From CAYSFW01 sp050329935 (GTDB lineage: Bacteria > Pseudomonadota > Gammaproteobacteria > UWMA-0217), in contig JBHJOI010000024.1 in assembly GCA_050329935.1 (NCBI GenBank), forward strand, positions 1 to 21,949: a DNA stretch of 21,949 nucleotides, in the 5' to 3' direction. Made by a program: the position numbers and the translations under genes. This document shows, in pieces, positions 7,710-15,003 of the stretch; position 1 is the stretch's first letter, and each line of letters opens with the position of its first letter. Below the pieces are notes generated by a model, which was not told the origin of the DNA, searched no databases, and was given only the letters and a program-made list of their open reading frames with translations.

Positions 7710-7913
7710 TCAGTCGTCATCGCGACGCGCCCACAGTGCGGTGATCCGACCCGAGTCGTCGTATTCTGGCTGCAACGTCATCGGCGAACAGCAGACGTGA
7801 CAGTCTTCGATAAACATCGGACCAACGGCGGTGAGATCGAGCGTGAGGGTCAGCAGTGAACCGCAATAGGGACACTGAACGTCGAAGTCATCCGTGAGGC
7901 GGATTCGTTTCAT
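7710..7913 (-). CDS. CPXCG-motif cysteine-rich small protein
   Basis: A 67-residue protein, MKRIRLTDDFDVQCPYCGSL, then FIEDCHVCCSPMTLQP. Cys14-x-x-Cys17 with the CPxCG signature and Cys38-x-x-Cys41-Cys42 form a probable zinc site; this matches the small Cys-rich CPXCG family found widely in proteobacteria, whose function is unknown. It starts inside the end of hemW (26-base overlap), so it is the last gene of the rph-rdgB-hemW operon and probably translationally coupled. Confidence 0.88.
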   Translation of the reverse strand: MKRIRLTDDFDVQCPYCGSLLTLTLDLTAVGPMFIEDCHVCCSPMTLQPEYDDSGRITALWARRDDD

Positions 7914-9069
7914 CGGTCAGGAACCGTTCAATCAGGTTGTTGAGGAATCGTCTGCCGATCGCGGAAGGGCGGATCCAGTCGTCTCCCGTGTCCGGTTCGA
8001 GCAGACCATCGTCGGTCGCTTCGGCGAGCAGCGAGGCGTAGTCGTTCCAGGCGAGACCCGTTCGCCGTGGCAGCAGTGTGCGCGGAAAGCCCTCGGTAAG
8101 GCGTAGCGTGTTCAGGAAAAATTCGAATCCCAATGCATCGCGCGCGATCGAGCGATCCTCGGCGATGCGGCCGGGCGTGCTGGCGAGGTACTGGCGCGGT
8201 TGGCGCAGGCGGGTACGACGCCGGACTACGCCGAGTTCGGGCAGGGTGTACTTACCATGAGCGCCGGCGCCGATCGCCAGGTAGTCGCCAAACTCCCAGT
8301 AATTGCGATTGTGGCGACAGTCTTGCCCGGCGATCGCGTAGGCCGAGACTTCGTATTGCCGATAACCACCGCGTTCCAGTAACGCGCTGCCGGCTTCCTG
8401 CATCGCCCAGGCGAGGTCGTCGTCGGGCAGGGTGGGCGGGCGTACCGCGAACTCGGTGTTCGGCTCCAGCGTGAGTTGATAGAACGAAAGGTGACTGGGC
8501 GCGAGCGCGATCGCCTCGGTCAGGTCGGCGAGACAGGCCTCAAGGTCTTGTCCCGGCAGCGCGAACATCAGATCGAGGTTCAGGTTCGTGAATCCGGCGT
8601 GTTGCGCCGTGGCGACCGCTTGCCGCGCCTCGCGGCCATCGTGGATCCGCCCGAGTGCCGTCAGTTTCGCGTCGGCAAAGCTCTGGATGCCGAGCGATAG
8701 CCGATTCACTCCGGCGGTGCGGTAGGCGCTGAAACGACCGTGTTCAACCGTGCCCGGATTGGCCTCTAGCGTGATCTCGATGTCGTCGCGCCAGGCGATG
8801 CGCGCGCGGATGCCGTCGAGCAGGCGCGCGATCGCTTCGGCGCTGAACAGGCTAGGCGTGCCGCCGCCGATGAAGATGCTGACGAGTGCCCGGTCACGTG
8901 CCAGCGCGAGTTCGTCCTCCAGATCCCGCAACAACGCATCGACGTAGGCACGCTCGGGCAGCGGTTGCTCGCGTAGGGCATGGGAGTTGAAGTCGCAGTA
9001 CGGGCATTTGCGCACGCACCAGGGCATATGTACGTAAAGCGATAGCGGAGGCAGGGCGAGGGTATCCAT
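7888..9069 (-). CDS. hemW: Radical SAM family heme chaperone HemW
   Basis: A 393-residue radical SAM protein. PLSLYVHMPWCVRKCPYCDF holds the CxxxCxxC cluster ligands followed by Phe, as in HemW/HemN proteins. FIGGGTPSLFS, NPGTVE, RLSLGIQSF, LNLDLMFALPGQ and AIGAGAHGKY are family blocks. HemW binds heme and delivers it to apo-proteins such as respiratory oxidases; it was formerly annotated as oxygen-independent coproporphyrinogen oxidase. The N-terminal Cys cluster without the extra upstream Cys of HemN favours HemW. The C-terminal winged-helix region is present (FFLNTLRLTEGFP). It follows rdgB by 28 bases; the conserved rph-rdgB-hemW order supports the call. Confidence 0.93.
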   Translation of the reverse strand: MDTLALPPLSLYVHMPWCVRKCPYCDFNSHALREQPLPERAYVDALLRDLEDELALARDRALVSIFIGGGTPSLFSAEAIARLLDGIRARIAWRDDIEITLEANPGTVEHGRFSAYRTAGVNRLSLGIQSFADAKLTALGRIHDGREARQAVATAQHAGFTNLNLDLMFALPGQDLEACLADLTEAIALAPSHLSFYQLTLEPNTEFAVRPPTLPDDDLAWAMQEAGSALLERGGYRQYEVSAYAIAGQDCRHNRNYWEFGDYLAIGAGAHGKYTLPELGVVRRRTRLRQPRQYLASTPGRIAEDRSIARDALGFEFFLNTLRLTEGFPRTLLPRRTGLAWNDYASLLAEATDDGLLEPDTGDDWIRPSAIGRRFLNNLIERFLTDETNPPHG

Positions 9070-9097
9070 CGCCCCAAGCGTATCAGTACGCGGGCAC

Positions 9098-9709
9098 TCA
9101 GCCGAGTTCCCGCAGTCGTCGCAGCAGGGCGTTTAGAGCCTGCCCGCGATGACTCAGCGCGTTCTTGTGGTTCGGATCGAGTTCGGCGGAGGTCTTGCCA
9201 AGTTCCGGCAGCCAGAACAGCGGGTCGTAGCCGAAGCCGCCCGCGCCCCGCGGCGCGCGCAACAGCGTGCCGGCCCAGACGCCTTCGGCGATCACCGGCG
9301 CGGGATCTTCCGCATGGCGCAAATAAACGATCACGGCGCGATAGCGGGCGCCGCGTTCGTCATCCGGCACGGCCTCCATCGCTTCGAGCAGGCGCTCGTT
9401 GTTAGCGGCGTCGCTGGCGCCTGGTCCGGCGTAGCGTGCGGAATAGATGCCGGGACGGCCATTCAACGCGTCGAGTTCGATACCGGAGTCGTCCGCCAGC
9501 GCGGGTAGTCCGGTGTGCAGGCAGGCATTGCGCGCTTTGAGCAACGCATTTTCGACGAACGTCAGCCCGGTTTCCTCGGCTTCTGGCACGTTGAAGGCGG
9601 ATTGAGCGAACAACTCGAAGCCGAGCGGTTCCAGCACGGCCTTGAGTTCGCGCAGCTTGCCGGGATTGCTGGAGGCAAGCACCACGCGGTGTTCGTGTCT
9701 AGGCATCAT
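9098..9709 (-). CDS. rdgB: XTP/dITP pyrophosphohydrolase (RdgB/HAM1)
   Basis: A 203-residue house-cleaning enzyme that hydrolyses non-canonical purine triphosphates (dITP, XTP) to monophosphates. Motifs: VVLASSNPGKLREL at the N-terminus, TFVENALLKAR, LADDSGIELDALNGRPGIYSARYAG and GGFGYDPLFW. Two adjacent ATG codons (9709 and 9706) could start it; both lie inside the end of rph, overlapping it by 8 to 11 bases, which indicates coupled translation. Confidence 0.95.
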   Translation of the reverse strand: MMPRHEHRVVLASSNPGKLRELKAVLEPLGFELFAQSAFNVPEAEETGLTFVENALLKARNACLHTGLPALADDSGIELDALNGRPGIYSARYAGPGASDAANNERLLEAMEAVPDDERGARYRAVIVYLRHAEDPAPVIAEGVWAGTLLRAPRGAGGFGYDPLFWLPELGKTSAELDPNHKNALSHRGQALNALLRRLRELG

Positions 9710-10418
9710 ACAGCGCGAGTTCCTGGGCGGTGATGATTTCGCGGATACCGGTCACGGCGAGGTTCAGCATCTGGTCGAGTTCCTCGCGCCGAAACGGGTG
9801 GCCCTCGGCGGTGCCCTGGATCTCGATGATCGAGCCGGTCTCGTTCATGACCACGTTCATGTCGGTTTCGCAGTTCGAGTCCTCCGCGTAATCGAGGTCA
9901 AGCACGGGCGTACCCTCGTAGATCCCGACCGAAACCGACGCGACCCGGCCGTGGAGTGGATTGCGGGTGATCAGCTTTTGCTTGAGCATTGTGTCGACGG
10001 CGTCGTGCAACGCGACATAGGCACCGCTGATCGCCGCGGTGCGGGTGCCGCCGTCGGCCTGGATTACGTCGCAATCGAGCACGATCTGGCGTTCGCCGAG
10101 CGCCTGCAGGTCGACCGCGGCGCGCAGCGCGCGCCCGATAAGGCGCTGGATCTCCATTGTCCGACCGGATTGCTTGCCCTTGGCGGCCTCGCGTTGCGTG
10201 CGGGTGCCGGTGGCACGCGGCAACATGCCATATTCCGCGGTGACCCAGCCGCGTCCGGTGTTACGGAGAAAAGGGGGGGTACGATCTTCGACGCTGGCGG
10301 TGCAAAGTACCTTGGTGTTACCGAAACTCACCAGCACCGAACCCTCGGCATGAGTGGTGTAGTTGCGGGCAAAACTCACGGCGCGCAGTTCGTCGGGGCG
10401 GCGTCCACTCGGTCGCAT
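9699..10418 (-). CDS. rph: Ribonuclease PH
   Basis: A 239-residue phosphorolytic 3'-5' exoribonuclease that trims tRNA precursors. It starts MRPSGRRPDELRAVSFARNYT and contains SFGNTKVLCTASVE, GRGWVTAEYGMLPRATGTR, GRALRAAVDLQALGERQIVLDCDVIQADGGTRTAAISGAYVAL in successive blocks, with the phosphate-binding GTRTA segment intact. Length is standard, with no sign of the truncation known from some E. coli K-12 strains. It is first in a four-gene operon and divergent in the larger sense from yicC, its usual neighbour, here separated by the nnrS unit. Confidence 0.96.
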   Translation of the reverse strand: MRPSGRRPDELRAVSFARNYTTHAEGSVLVSFGNTKVLCTASVEDRTPPFLRNTGRGWVTAEYGMLPRATGTRTQREAAKGKQSGRTMEIQRLIGRALRAAVDLQALGERQIVLDCDVIQADGGTRTAAISGAYVALHDAVDTMLKQKLITRNPLHGRVASVSVGIYEGTPVLDLDYAEDSNCETDMNVVMNETGSIIEIQGTAEGHPFRREELDQMLNLAVTGIREIITAQELALYDA

Positions 10419-10456
10419 AGATTGTCATCCGTAGTCAGGTGGCGAAAAGGCGGCCG

Positions 10457-10486
10457 ATTATAGCCGCAGATGGCGAAAACTGTCTT
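10457..10486 (-). promoter_or_regulatory. Sigma70 promoter of the rph-rdgB-hemW operon
   Basis: A perfect -10 TATAAT at 10462-10457 on the minus strand with AAGACA at 10486-10481, spacing 18. The start point would be near 10450, giving a leader of about 30 bases before the rph ATG at 10418. Confidence 0.65.
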
Positions 10487-10611
10487 TGCGAAATGGCGCA
10501 AGGCGTGTGATTCACGAAAAATGGATTCCCGAATTTTGCTGGGAAATCATGTCACGCCGAGGTCACTTTGGTGAGCGGCGAGGGGCCATCGCACCGATCG
10601 TGCCCGGTTGA

Positions 10612-11802
10612 CTAGCCCGGTTGGCCGTCGGCGCGCGGTGCGAGCAGCAGCGGCAGGTAGACGACGAAAAACACGCCAAACGCCAGCATCCACAGCAATC
10701 CCGATCCCAATAGCCAGATCGGCGTGAGGTCCGGAAACACAAATGGCGCCAGCACGCGTACGAGGGCGCTGGTAAAGATCATGCCCAGCGCGACCACCAT
10801 GGGCCGTCCCAACTCAAGCGGTCTTCCCGTATGACCGAGGCTGACCCGAGCCATCATGCCAAGCGCAAGCGCGACGATTCCGCCCACGCTCAACAGGTGC
10901 AACGCGGCGCCGGTCAGCCAGGGCTGGAACTGCGCCACGCCATGCAGCGCCAGTCCCAGCACCAGCCACAAGTACCCCAGGTGCAATACCCACAGCAATG
11001 GCACCTGCCACAGTTTCGGCGTTTGCCAGCCCAGCCAGCGCCAAGCGTTGAGTGCCGCGGCACTCAGGAGCAGCGCGCCCGACACGATTCTAAGTTCCTC
11101 CCAAGCCAGCGACAATCCGGCCACGATCACCGTCACGATCGCGGCCAGATCCAGCCACGCGCGCCGCCGCGCGAGGAAGCCCGCGATCCGACGTTCGGTG
11201 AAGAAGGGAATGACGCGCCCACCCATCGCGACCAGCATCCACACCAGCGCGTACACCGCCGCCAGCATCGCCGGGCGGGTAGGGCCGGCGCGCAGATCGA
11301 ATGTACCGAGCGTAACGAGCACATGGCAGATCAGCAGTACCGCCAACATCGCGATGAACTGATAGTTTTGCCGCTGCCGAGTCTTCACGATCGGACCTGC
11401 GATGGCGATCAACACGGTTGCCAGAAACGCGGTATCGGCGAGCGCGCAGACCGCCGCCGGCACCGTGTCAAGCCAGGGCGAGGCGCGACCCGCCAGCCAT
11501 AACACGGTCATCAGCGCGAGCGGTGTGCCTTGAGGCGTGGGCAATTGGGTCCAGTTGCGGACTGCGGTCAGCAAGAATCCTGCGACAACGGCACCCATCA
11601 CGCCGAAGATCATCTCGTGCGCGTGCCAATCCAGGCTCGACCCGCGCACCGGACCGGACAGAACACCCAGAAGAGTCGCGAGCCACAAACCCATCATCAC
11701 GACGGCGTAACCGGCCGCGAGGAGAAAAAAGGGTCGAAACCCCAATGCGAACACGGCGAACCGCGGCGCCCGGTTCGGCTCGGAAGTGGGGGCGGACGTC
11801 AC
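10612..11802 (-). CDS. nnrS: NnrS family heme- and copper-associated membrane protein
   Basis: A 396-residue, very hydrophobic protein with about 12 membrane helices. NnrS hallmarks are present: FALGFRPFFLLAAGYA, LDWHAHEMIFGVMGAVVAGFLLTA, MGGRVIPFFT, and MMARVSLGHTGRPLEL; the His residues in DWHAHE and LGHTGR are candidate heme/metal ligands. NnrS proteins are controlled by NO-responsive regulators in denitrifiers and protect against nitrosative stress. The start is GTG 11802, 37 bases after the stop of the small membrane protein at 11840; I see no ATG nearby. The FNR/DNR-type box before that first gene fits the expected regulation. Confidence 0.9.
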   Translation of the reverse strand: MTSAPTSEPNRAPRFAVFALGFRPFFLLAAGYAVVMMGLWLATLLGVLSGPVRGSSLDWHAHEMIFGVMGAVVAGFLLTAVRNWTQLPTPQGTPLALMTVLWLAGRASPWLDTVPAAVCALADTAFLATVLIAIAGPIVKTRQRQNYQFIAMLAVLLICHVLVTLGTFDLRAGPTRPAMLAAVYALVWMLVAMGGRVIPFFTERRIAGFLARRRAWLDLAAIVTVIVAGLSLAWEELRIVSGALLLSAAALNAWRWLGWQTPKLWQVPLLWVLHLGYLWLVLGLALHGVAQFQPWLTGAALHLLSVGGIVALALGMMARVSLGHTGRPLELGRPMVVALGMIFTSALVRVLAPFVFPDLTPIWLLGSGLLWMLAFGVFFVVYLPLLLAPRADGQPG

Positions 11803-11839
11803 CGTCGCCGTGTCGCGTGTAGCCGGCGTTCGTCAGGGC

Positions 11840-12154
11840 TTAGTGAGGCTCCGACTCGTGGGCATGGGTCGCGACGCACAGGTTGTAGATCCCGTGCGGC
11901 GCATACCAATAACCGAGCAACATCAGACCGACCACGACCTGCCAGAACGTCGTGTTCAGATTGGCCGCTTGCGCCAGGGTCAGCACCGAAGCAAACAGCA
12001 CCGCGTAGCTAGCGTAGGCGGCCAGCATGTAACGTGGCTTCTCTTTAACCTTTGACCAGGCGAAGAACAAGGCGTAGAGCGCACCGGTGCAGATCACCAT
12101 CGCGGCGCTGAAAAAGACAATGAAAAAATCGGCTAGATCAACGGGCTGGACCAT
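11840..12154 (-). CDS. Small three-helix membrane protein in the nnrS operon
   Basis: A 104-residue protein starting MVQPVDLADFFIVFF at ATG 12154, which is preceded by a strong GAGAGGAG Shine-Dalgarno. Three membrane segments are evident at about residues 9-32, 43-65 and 70-92, linked by a short basic loop (WSKVKEKPRY); the C-terminus is His/Glu rich (ATHAHESEPH). A much longer minus-strand frame reaches 13303, but it runs antisense through yicC and the Shine-Dalgarno fixes the real start. I do not recognise the family. Its place in front of nnrS, under the same promoter, suggests a role in NO/nitrite response or in respiration. It might correspond to the small proteins next to nnrS in denitrifiers, which I cannot verify. 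Confidence 0.85.
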   Translation of the reverse strand: MVQPVDLADFFIVFFSAAMVICTGALYALFFAWSKVKEKPRYMLAAYASYAVLFASVLTLAQAANLNTTFWQVVVGLMLLGYWYAPHGIYNLCVATHAHESEPH

Positions 12155-12188
12155 GATCGTTTCTCCTCTCGGGTAGGTGGCAGCTCCG

Positions 12189-12231
12189 ATCATACGGTGC
12201 GCGCCGCGCCGGAGTGCTTGACCTGAGTCAA
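12189..12231 (-). promoter_or_regulatory. FNR/DNR-type promoter for the nnrS operon
   Basis: TTGACCTGAGTCAA at 12218-12231 is a perfect TTGAC-N4-GTCAA palindrome, the form bound by CRP/FNR-superfamily regulators such as Anr and Dnr. On the minus strand a TATGAT -10 lies at 12194-12189. The distance between the palindrome centre (12224.5) and the -10 centre (12191.5) is 33 bases, almost exactly the class II arrangement (site near -41.5). The start point would be about 12182, with a leader of about 28 bases to ATG 12154. Confidence 0.75.
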
Positions 12232-12310
12232 GGGCATTCTCGATCCAAAACCCAGGCCGCGCGGAATGTGTGACAATGGCGCGCCTGAAAGACGATACGG
12301 AGCCGCAACG

Positions 12311-13174
12311 ATGATACGCAGCATGACGGGTTTTGCCCGGGTTGAAGACGAGCGCCCCCAGGGACAACTGGCGATAGAGTTGCGCGCGGTCAATCACCGC
12401 TACCTCGAGGCGAACCTGCGGGTGCCGGACGAACTCCGCGGCTTCGAAATGTCGTTGCGCGAAGCAATACACAAACACCTCAGCCGCGGCAAGATCGACT
12501 GCGCTATTCGCTTCAAACCAACCGCGAGCAACGAGCCGCTGCGGCTCGACGAATCCCGCCTGCACGCCCTGATCGCGACTGTAGAACATGTCGAGGCCGC
12601 GCTGAAAAATCCGGCCCGTTTCACCGCGCTTGATCTCATACGTTGGCCCGGCGTGCTGCTTGAGGACAAGCCGGATCAGGAGGCGTTGGGCGAGTTTCTG
12701 AACGAACTGACCCTGCGCGCGATCAAGCAACTCATCGCCATGCGCGCGCAAGAAGGGCAGCGCCTCGTCGAAATGATCGAGAGCCGGTTGGTGCAGGTCG
12801 CCAACGTCGTCGAACAGGTCCGGCGCCGGCTCCCCGAGGTGCTGCACGCGGTGCGGGAAAAAATGACCGCGCGCTTGAATAATCTGGAACTCGAATCCGA
12901 TTCCAACCGCCTTGAACAGGAAATCGCGATCATCGCGCAGCGCCTCGACGTCGAGGAGGAACTGGACCGCCTGAGCAGCCACATTGCCGCCGTGCGTGAA
13001 GCGATCGGTCGCGACGAACCCGTCGGCCGCCGCCTGGATTTCCTGATGCAGGAAATGAATCGCGAAGCCAACACGCTCGGCTCCAAATCCGCCGATACCC
13101 AGACCACCCAAGCGGCCGTCGAACTCAAGGTCGTGATCGAGCAAATGCGCGAGCAGGTGCAGAACATCGAATAG
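12311..13174 (+). CDS. yicC: YicC family endoribonuclease
   Basis: A 287-residue protein beginning MIRSMTGFAR, the near-invariant YicC N-terminus, which fixes the start at ATG 12311; the frame extends further upstream without a site. Further blocks are ELRAVNHRYLEANLRVPDEL, a long helical middle, and the C-terminal GRRLDFLMQEMNREANTLGSK. Members of this family act as endoribonucleases in small-RNA turnover and sporulation-related roles. It starts about 80 bases from the FNR/DNR-type palindrome, which however is oriented and spaced for the divergent nnrS operon. Confidence 0.95.
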   Translation: MIRSMTGFARVEDERPQGQLAIELRAVNHRYLEANLRVPDELRGFEMSLREAIHKHLSRGKIDCAIRFKPTASNEPLRLDESRLHALIATVEHVEAALKNPARFTALDLIRWPGVLLEDKPDQEALGEFLNELTLRAIKQLIAMRAQEGQRLVEMIESRLVQVANVVEQVRRRLPEVLHAVREKMTARLNNLELESDSNRLEQEIAIIAQRLDVEEELDRLSSHIAAVREAIGRDEPVGRRLDFLMQEMNREANTLGSKSADTQTTQAAVELKVVIEQMREQVQNIE

Positions 13175-13264
13175 GCGCGACCGCCGGACGGTCTCGCCGG
13201 CGTCCAGTTCAGCGGATCGCCGACGGCGGCATCTCGGGCAGGCGAGAACCCCGAGTGCGACGCG

Positions 13265-14644
13265 GTGTATCTGGCGCGTGGGTATCGAGGAATCCAGAAT
13301 CATCTAAACCCTTACCGATTCACCCGGGCACCCGGTGGGCGGCGGGGGGCCAAACCCGATTCGACGGATGCCGCATGCTTGAACCCGATCGACCTGGAAC
13401 TCGAAGCCTGCCGAGGTGAACTCGCCGCTGTCCTGGAACAGCAGGCGGCGACCAGTGAAATTCTACGCGTCATCAGCCGGACGCAGGCGACCGCGCAACC
13501 GGTGTTCGAGACGATCGCCGCTGCCGCGTTGCGGTTGTGCGGCGCTACCTCGGCCAATGTCTTCACCTTCGATGGAACCCTGCTCCACGCCGCCGCCATC
13601 AATATGATCAGCGCGGAAGGCGCGCGGGCCGTGAGCGAGATTTTCCCGCGCCCTCCGGATCGCGGCACCGCGGCGAGCCGTGCCGTACTGGAACGACGCG
13701 TGGTCGTCGTTCAGGATGTCTTGGACGATCCCGACTACGTATTTCAGGGCGGCGCGCACTGGGGCTTTCGCAGCGTGCTCGGCGTACCGTTGATGCGCGA
13801 AGGTTGTCCGATCGGCGCGATCGCGGTGGGCCGCTCCGAAGCCGGACCGTTCCCGGCGCCGCAAATCGCCTTGTTGCGTATCTTCGCCGACCAGGCTGTC
13901 ATCGCGATCGAGAACGCGCGCTTGTTTAAGGATCTCGAAAGCGCGAGTCAGCACAAGAGTGACTTTCTGGCGAACATGTCGCACGAGTTGCGTACGCCGC
14001 TCAATGCGATCATCGGCTTCACGCGCATCGTGATGCGGCGCTCGCACGAGCGGCTGGAACCCACGCAGCACGAAAATCTCGAGAAGATACTCGCGAGCGC
14101 ACAAGACCTGCTCGCACTGATCAACGCGATTCTCGATCTGGCGAAGGTCGAATCGGGTCGGATCGAGGTTACGCTCGGTCCGGTCGAATTGATACCGCTG
14201 CTGGCGCAATGTCTGCTCACGGTCGAACCGCTGCTGCGCGAAGACGTGGCCCTGCGCGGTGATTACGCGCAAGACCTGCCCCGAATGACCGTCGACGGCG
14301 AGAAGTTGCGACGGATCCTGATGAACTTGCTCAGCAACGCGGCCAAGTTCACGGTCGTCGGTCACATCCAGGTCTGCGCGCGATGCGTGAATGAAACGAT
14401 CGAAATCGCGGTCGGTGACACCGGAATCGGTATTCCGCCGGAGAAACTCGAGCTGGTATTCGAGGAATTCGAGCAGGCCGATGCCAGTAATGCGCGCCAG
14501 TTCGGCGGCACCGGGCTCGGACTCGCCATTTCACGGCGCCTGGCGCGGCTGATGGGCGGCGATATTCGTGCCGAAAGCACCGTCGGCGAAGGGTCGACCT
14601 TTACCCTGACCCTGCCACGCGACTATCGACCGGCTACCCGATGA
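13265..14644 (+). CDS. Soluble GAF-domain hybrid-free sensor histidine kinase
   Basis: About 459 residues, no membrane segment, so cytosolic. A short coiled stretch (residues 45-70, LEACRGELAAVLEQQAATSEIL) leads into a GAF domain at about 75-215 (FETIAAAALRLCGATSANVF, GVPLMREGCPIGAIAVGR). HisKA follows with FLANMSHELRTPLNAIIGF (His240 as phospho-acceptor). A complete HATPase follows: N-box LMNLLSNAAKF, G1 DTGIGIP at about 385, and G2 GGTGLGLAIS. No receiver domain is attached. The start is uncertain: GTG 13265 (used) or the in-frame TTG 13379, closer to where homologues usually begin; neither has a good Shine-Dalgarno. It overlaps the next gene by four bases (ATGA). The GAF ligand cannot be predicted. 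Confidence 0.9.
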   Translation: MYLARGYRGIQNHLNPYRFTRAPGGRRGAKPDSTDAACLNPIDLELEACRGELAAVLEQQAATSEILRVISRTQATAQPVFETIAAAALRLCGATSANVFTFDGTLLHAAAINMISAEGARAVSEIFPRPPDRGTAASRAVLERRVVVVQDVLDDPDYVFQGGAHWGFRSVLGVPLMREGCPIGAIAVGRSEAGPFPAPQIALLRIFADQAVIAIENARLFKDLESASQHKSDFLANMSHELRTPLNAIIGFTRIVMRRSHERLEPTQHENLEKILASAQDLLALINAILDLAKVESGRIEVTLGPVELIPLLAQCLLTVEPLLREDVALRGDYAQDLPRMTVDGEKLRRILMNLLSNAAKFTVVGHIQVCARCVNETIEIAVGDTGIGIPPEKLELVFEEFEQADASNARQFGGTGLGLAISRRLARLMGGDIRAESTVGEGSTFTLTLPRDYRPATR

Positions 14645-15003
14645 AGACGCTCCTGATCGTCGAGGACATCGAGTTGAACCGCGATCTGCTCGCGCAACTA
14701 CTCGAGGATGAATACCAGCTTGAGTTCGCGGCGGACGGATTCGCGGCGCTGGATCGCGTGCGTGAAACGCGCCCTGATTTGATACTCATGGACCTGTCAC
14801 TACCGGGTCTTGACGGCTGGGAGACCACGCGGCGCCTGAAAGCGGATCCGACTTCGGCGTCGATCCCCGTCGTGGCGGTCACCGCCCACGCGATGCCAGG
14901 GGACGAAGCGCGTGCGCGCGCGAGCGGTTGCGACGACTTCCTGACCAAACCCATCGACGATCGTTGCCTGTTTCAGATGATTCGGAGGCACCTTGGATTC
15001 TGA
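14641..15003 (+). CDS. Single-domain response regulator (CheY/DivK-like)
   Basis: A 120-residue stand-alone receiver. Acidic pocket Glu8-Asp9 (LLIVEDIELNRDLL), phospho-acceptor Asp51 (LILMDLSLPGLDGWE), switch Thr in VVAVTAHAM, and Lys in FLTKPID. The pattern, in particular VEDxExNR and AMPGDEARARASGCDDFLTKP, is that of receivers partnered with hybrid-type kinases (DivK-like). With no output domain it probably acts by protein contact or as a phosphate shuttle or sink between the kinase and the next regulator. Its start overlaps the kinase stop and its end overlaps the next start by 11 bases, so the three genes form one operon. Confidence 0.93.
   Translation: MKTLLIVEDIELNRDLLAQLLEDEYQLEFAADGFAALDRVRETRPDLILMDLSLPGLDGWETTRRLKADPTSASIPVVAVTAHAMPGDEARARASGCDDFLTKPIDDRCLFQMIRRHLGF

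Noticed and set aside
12155..13303. Upstream extension of the small membrane protein frame antisense through yicC
   Set aside because: A strong Shine-Dalgarno places the start at 12154, and yicC on the other strand is unmistakable.
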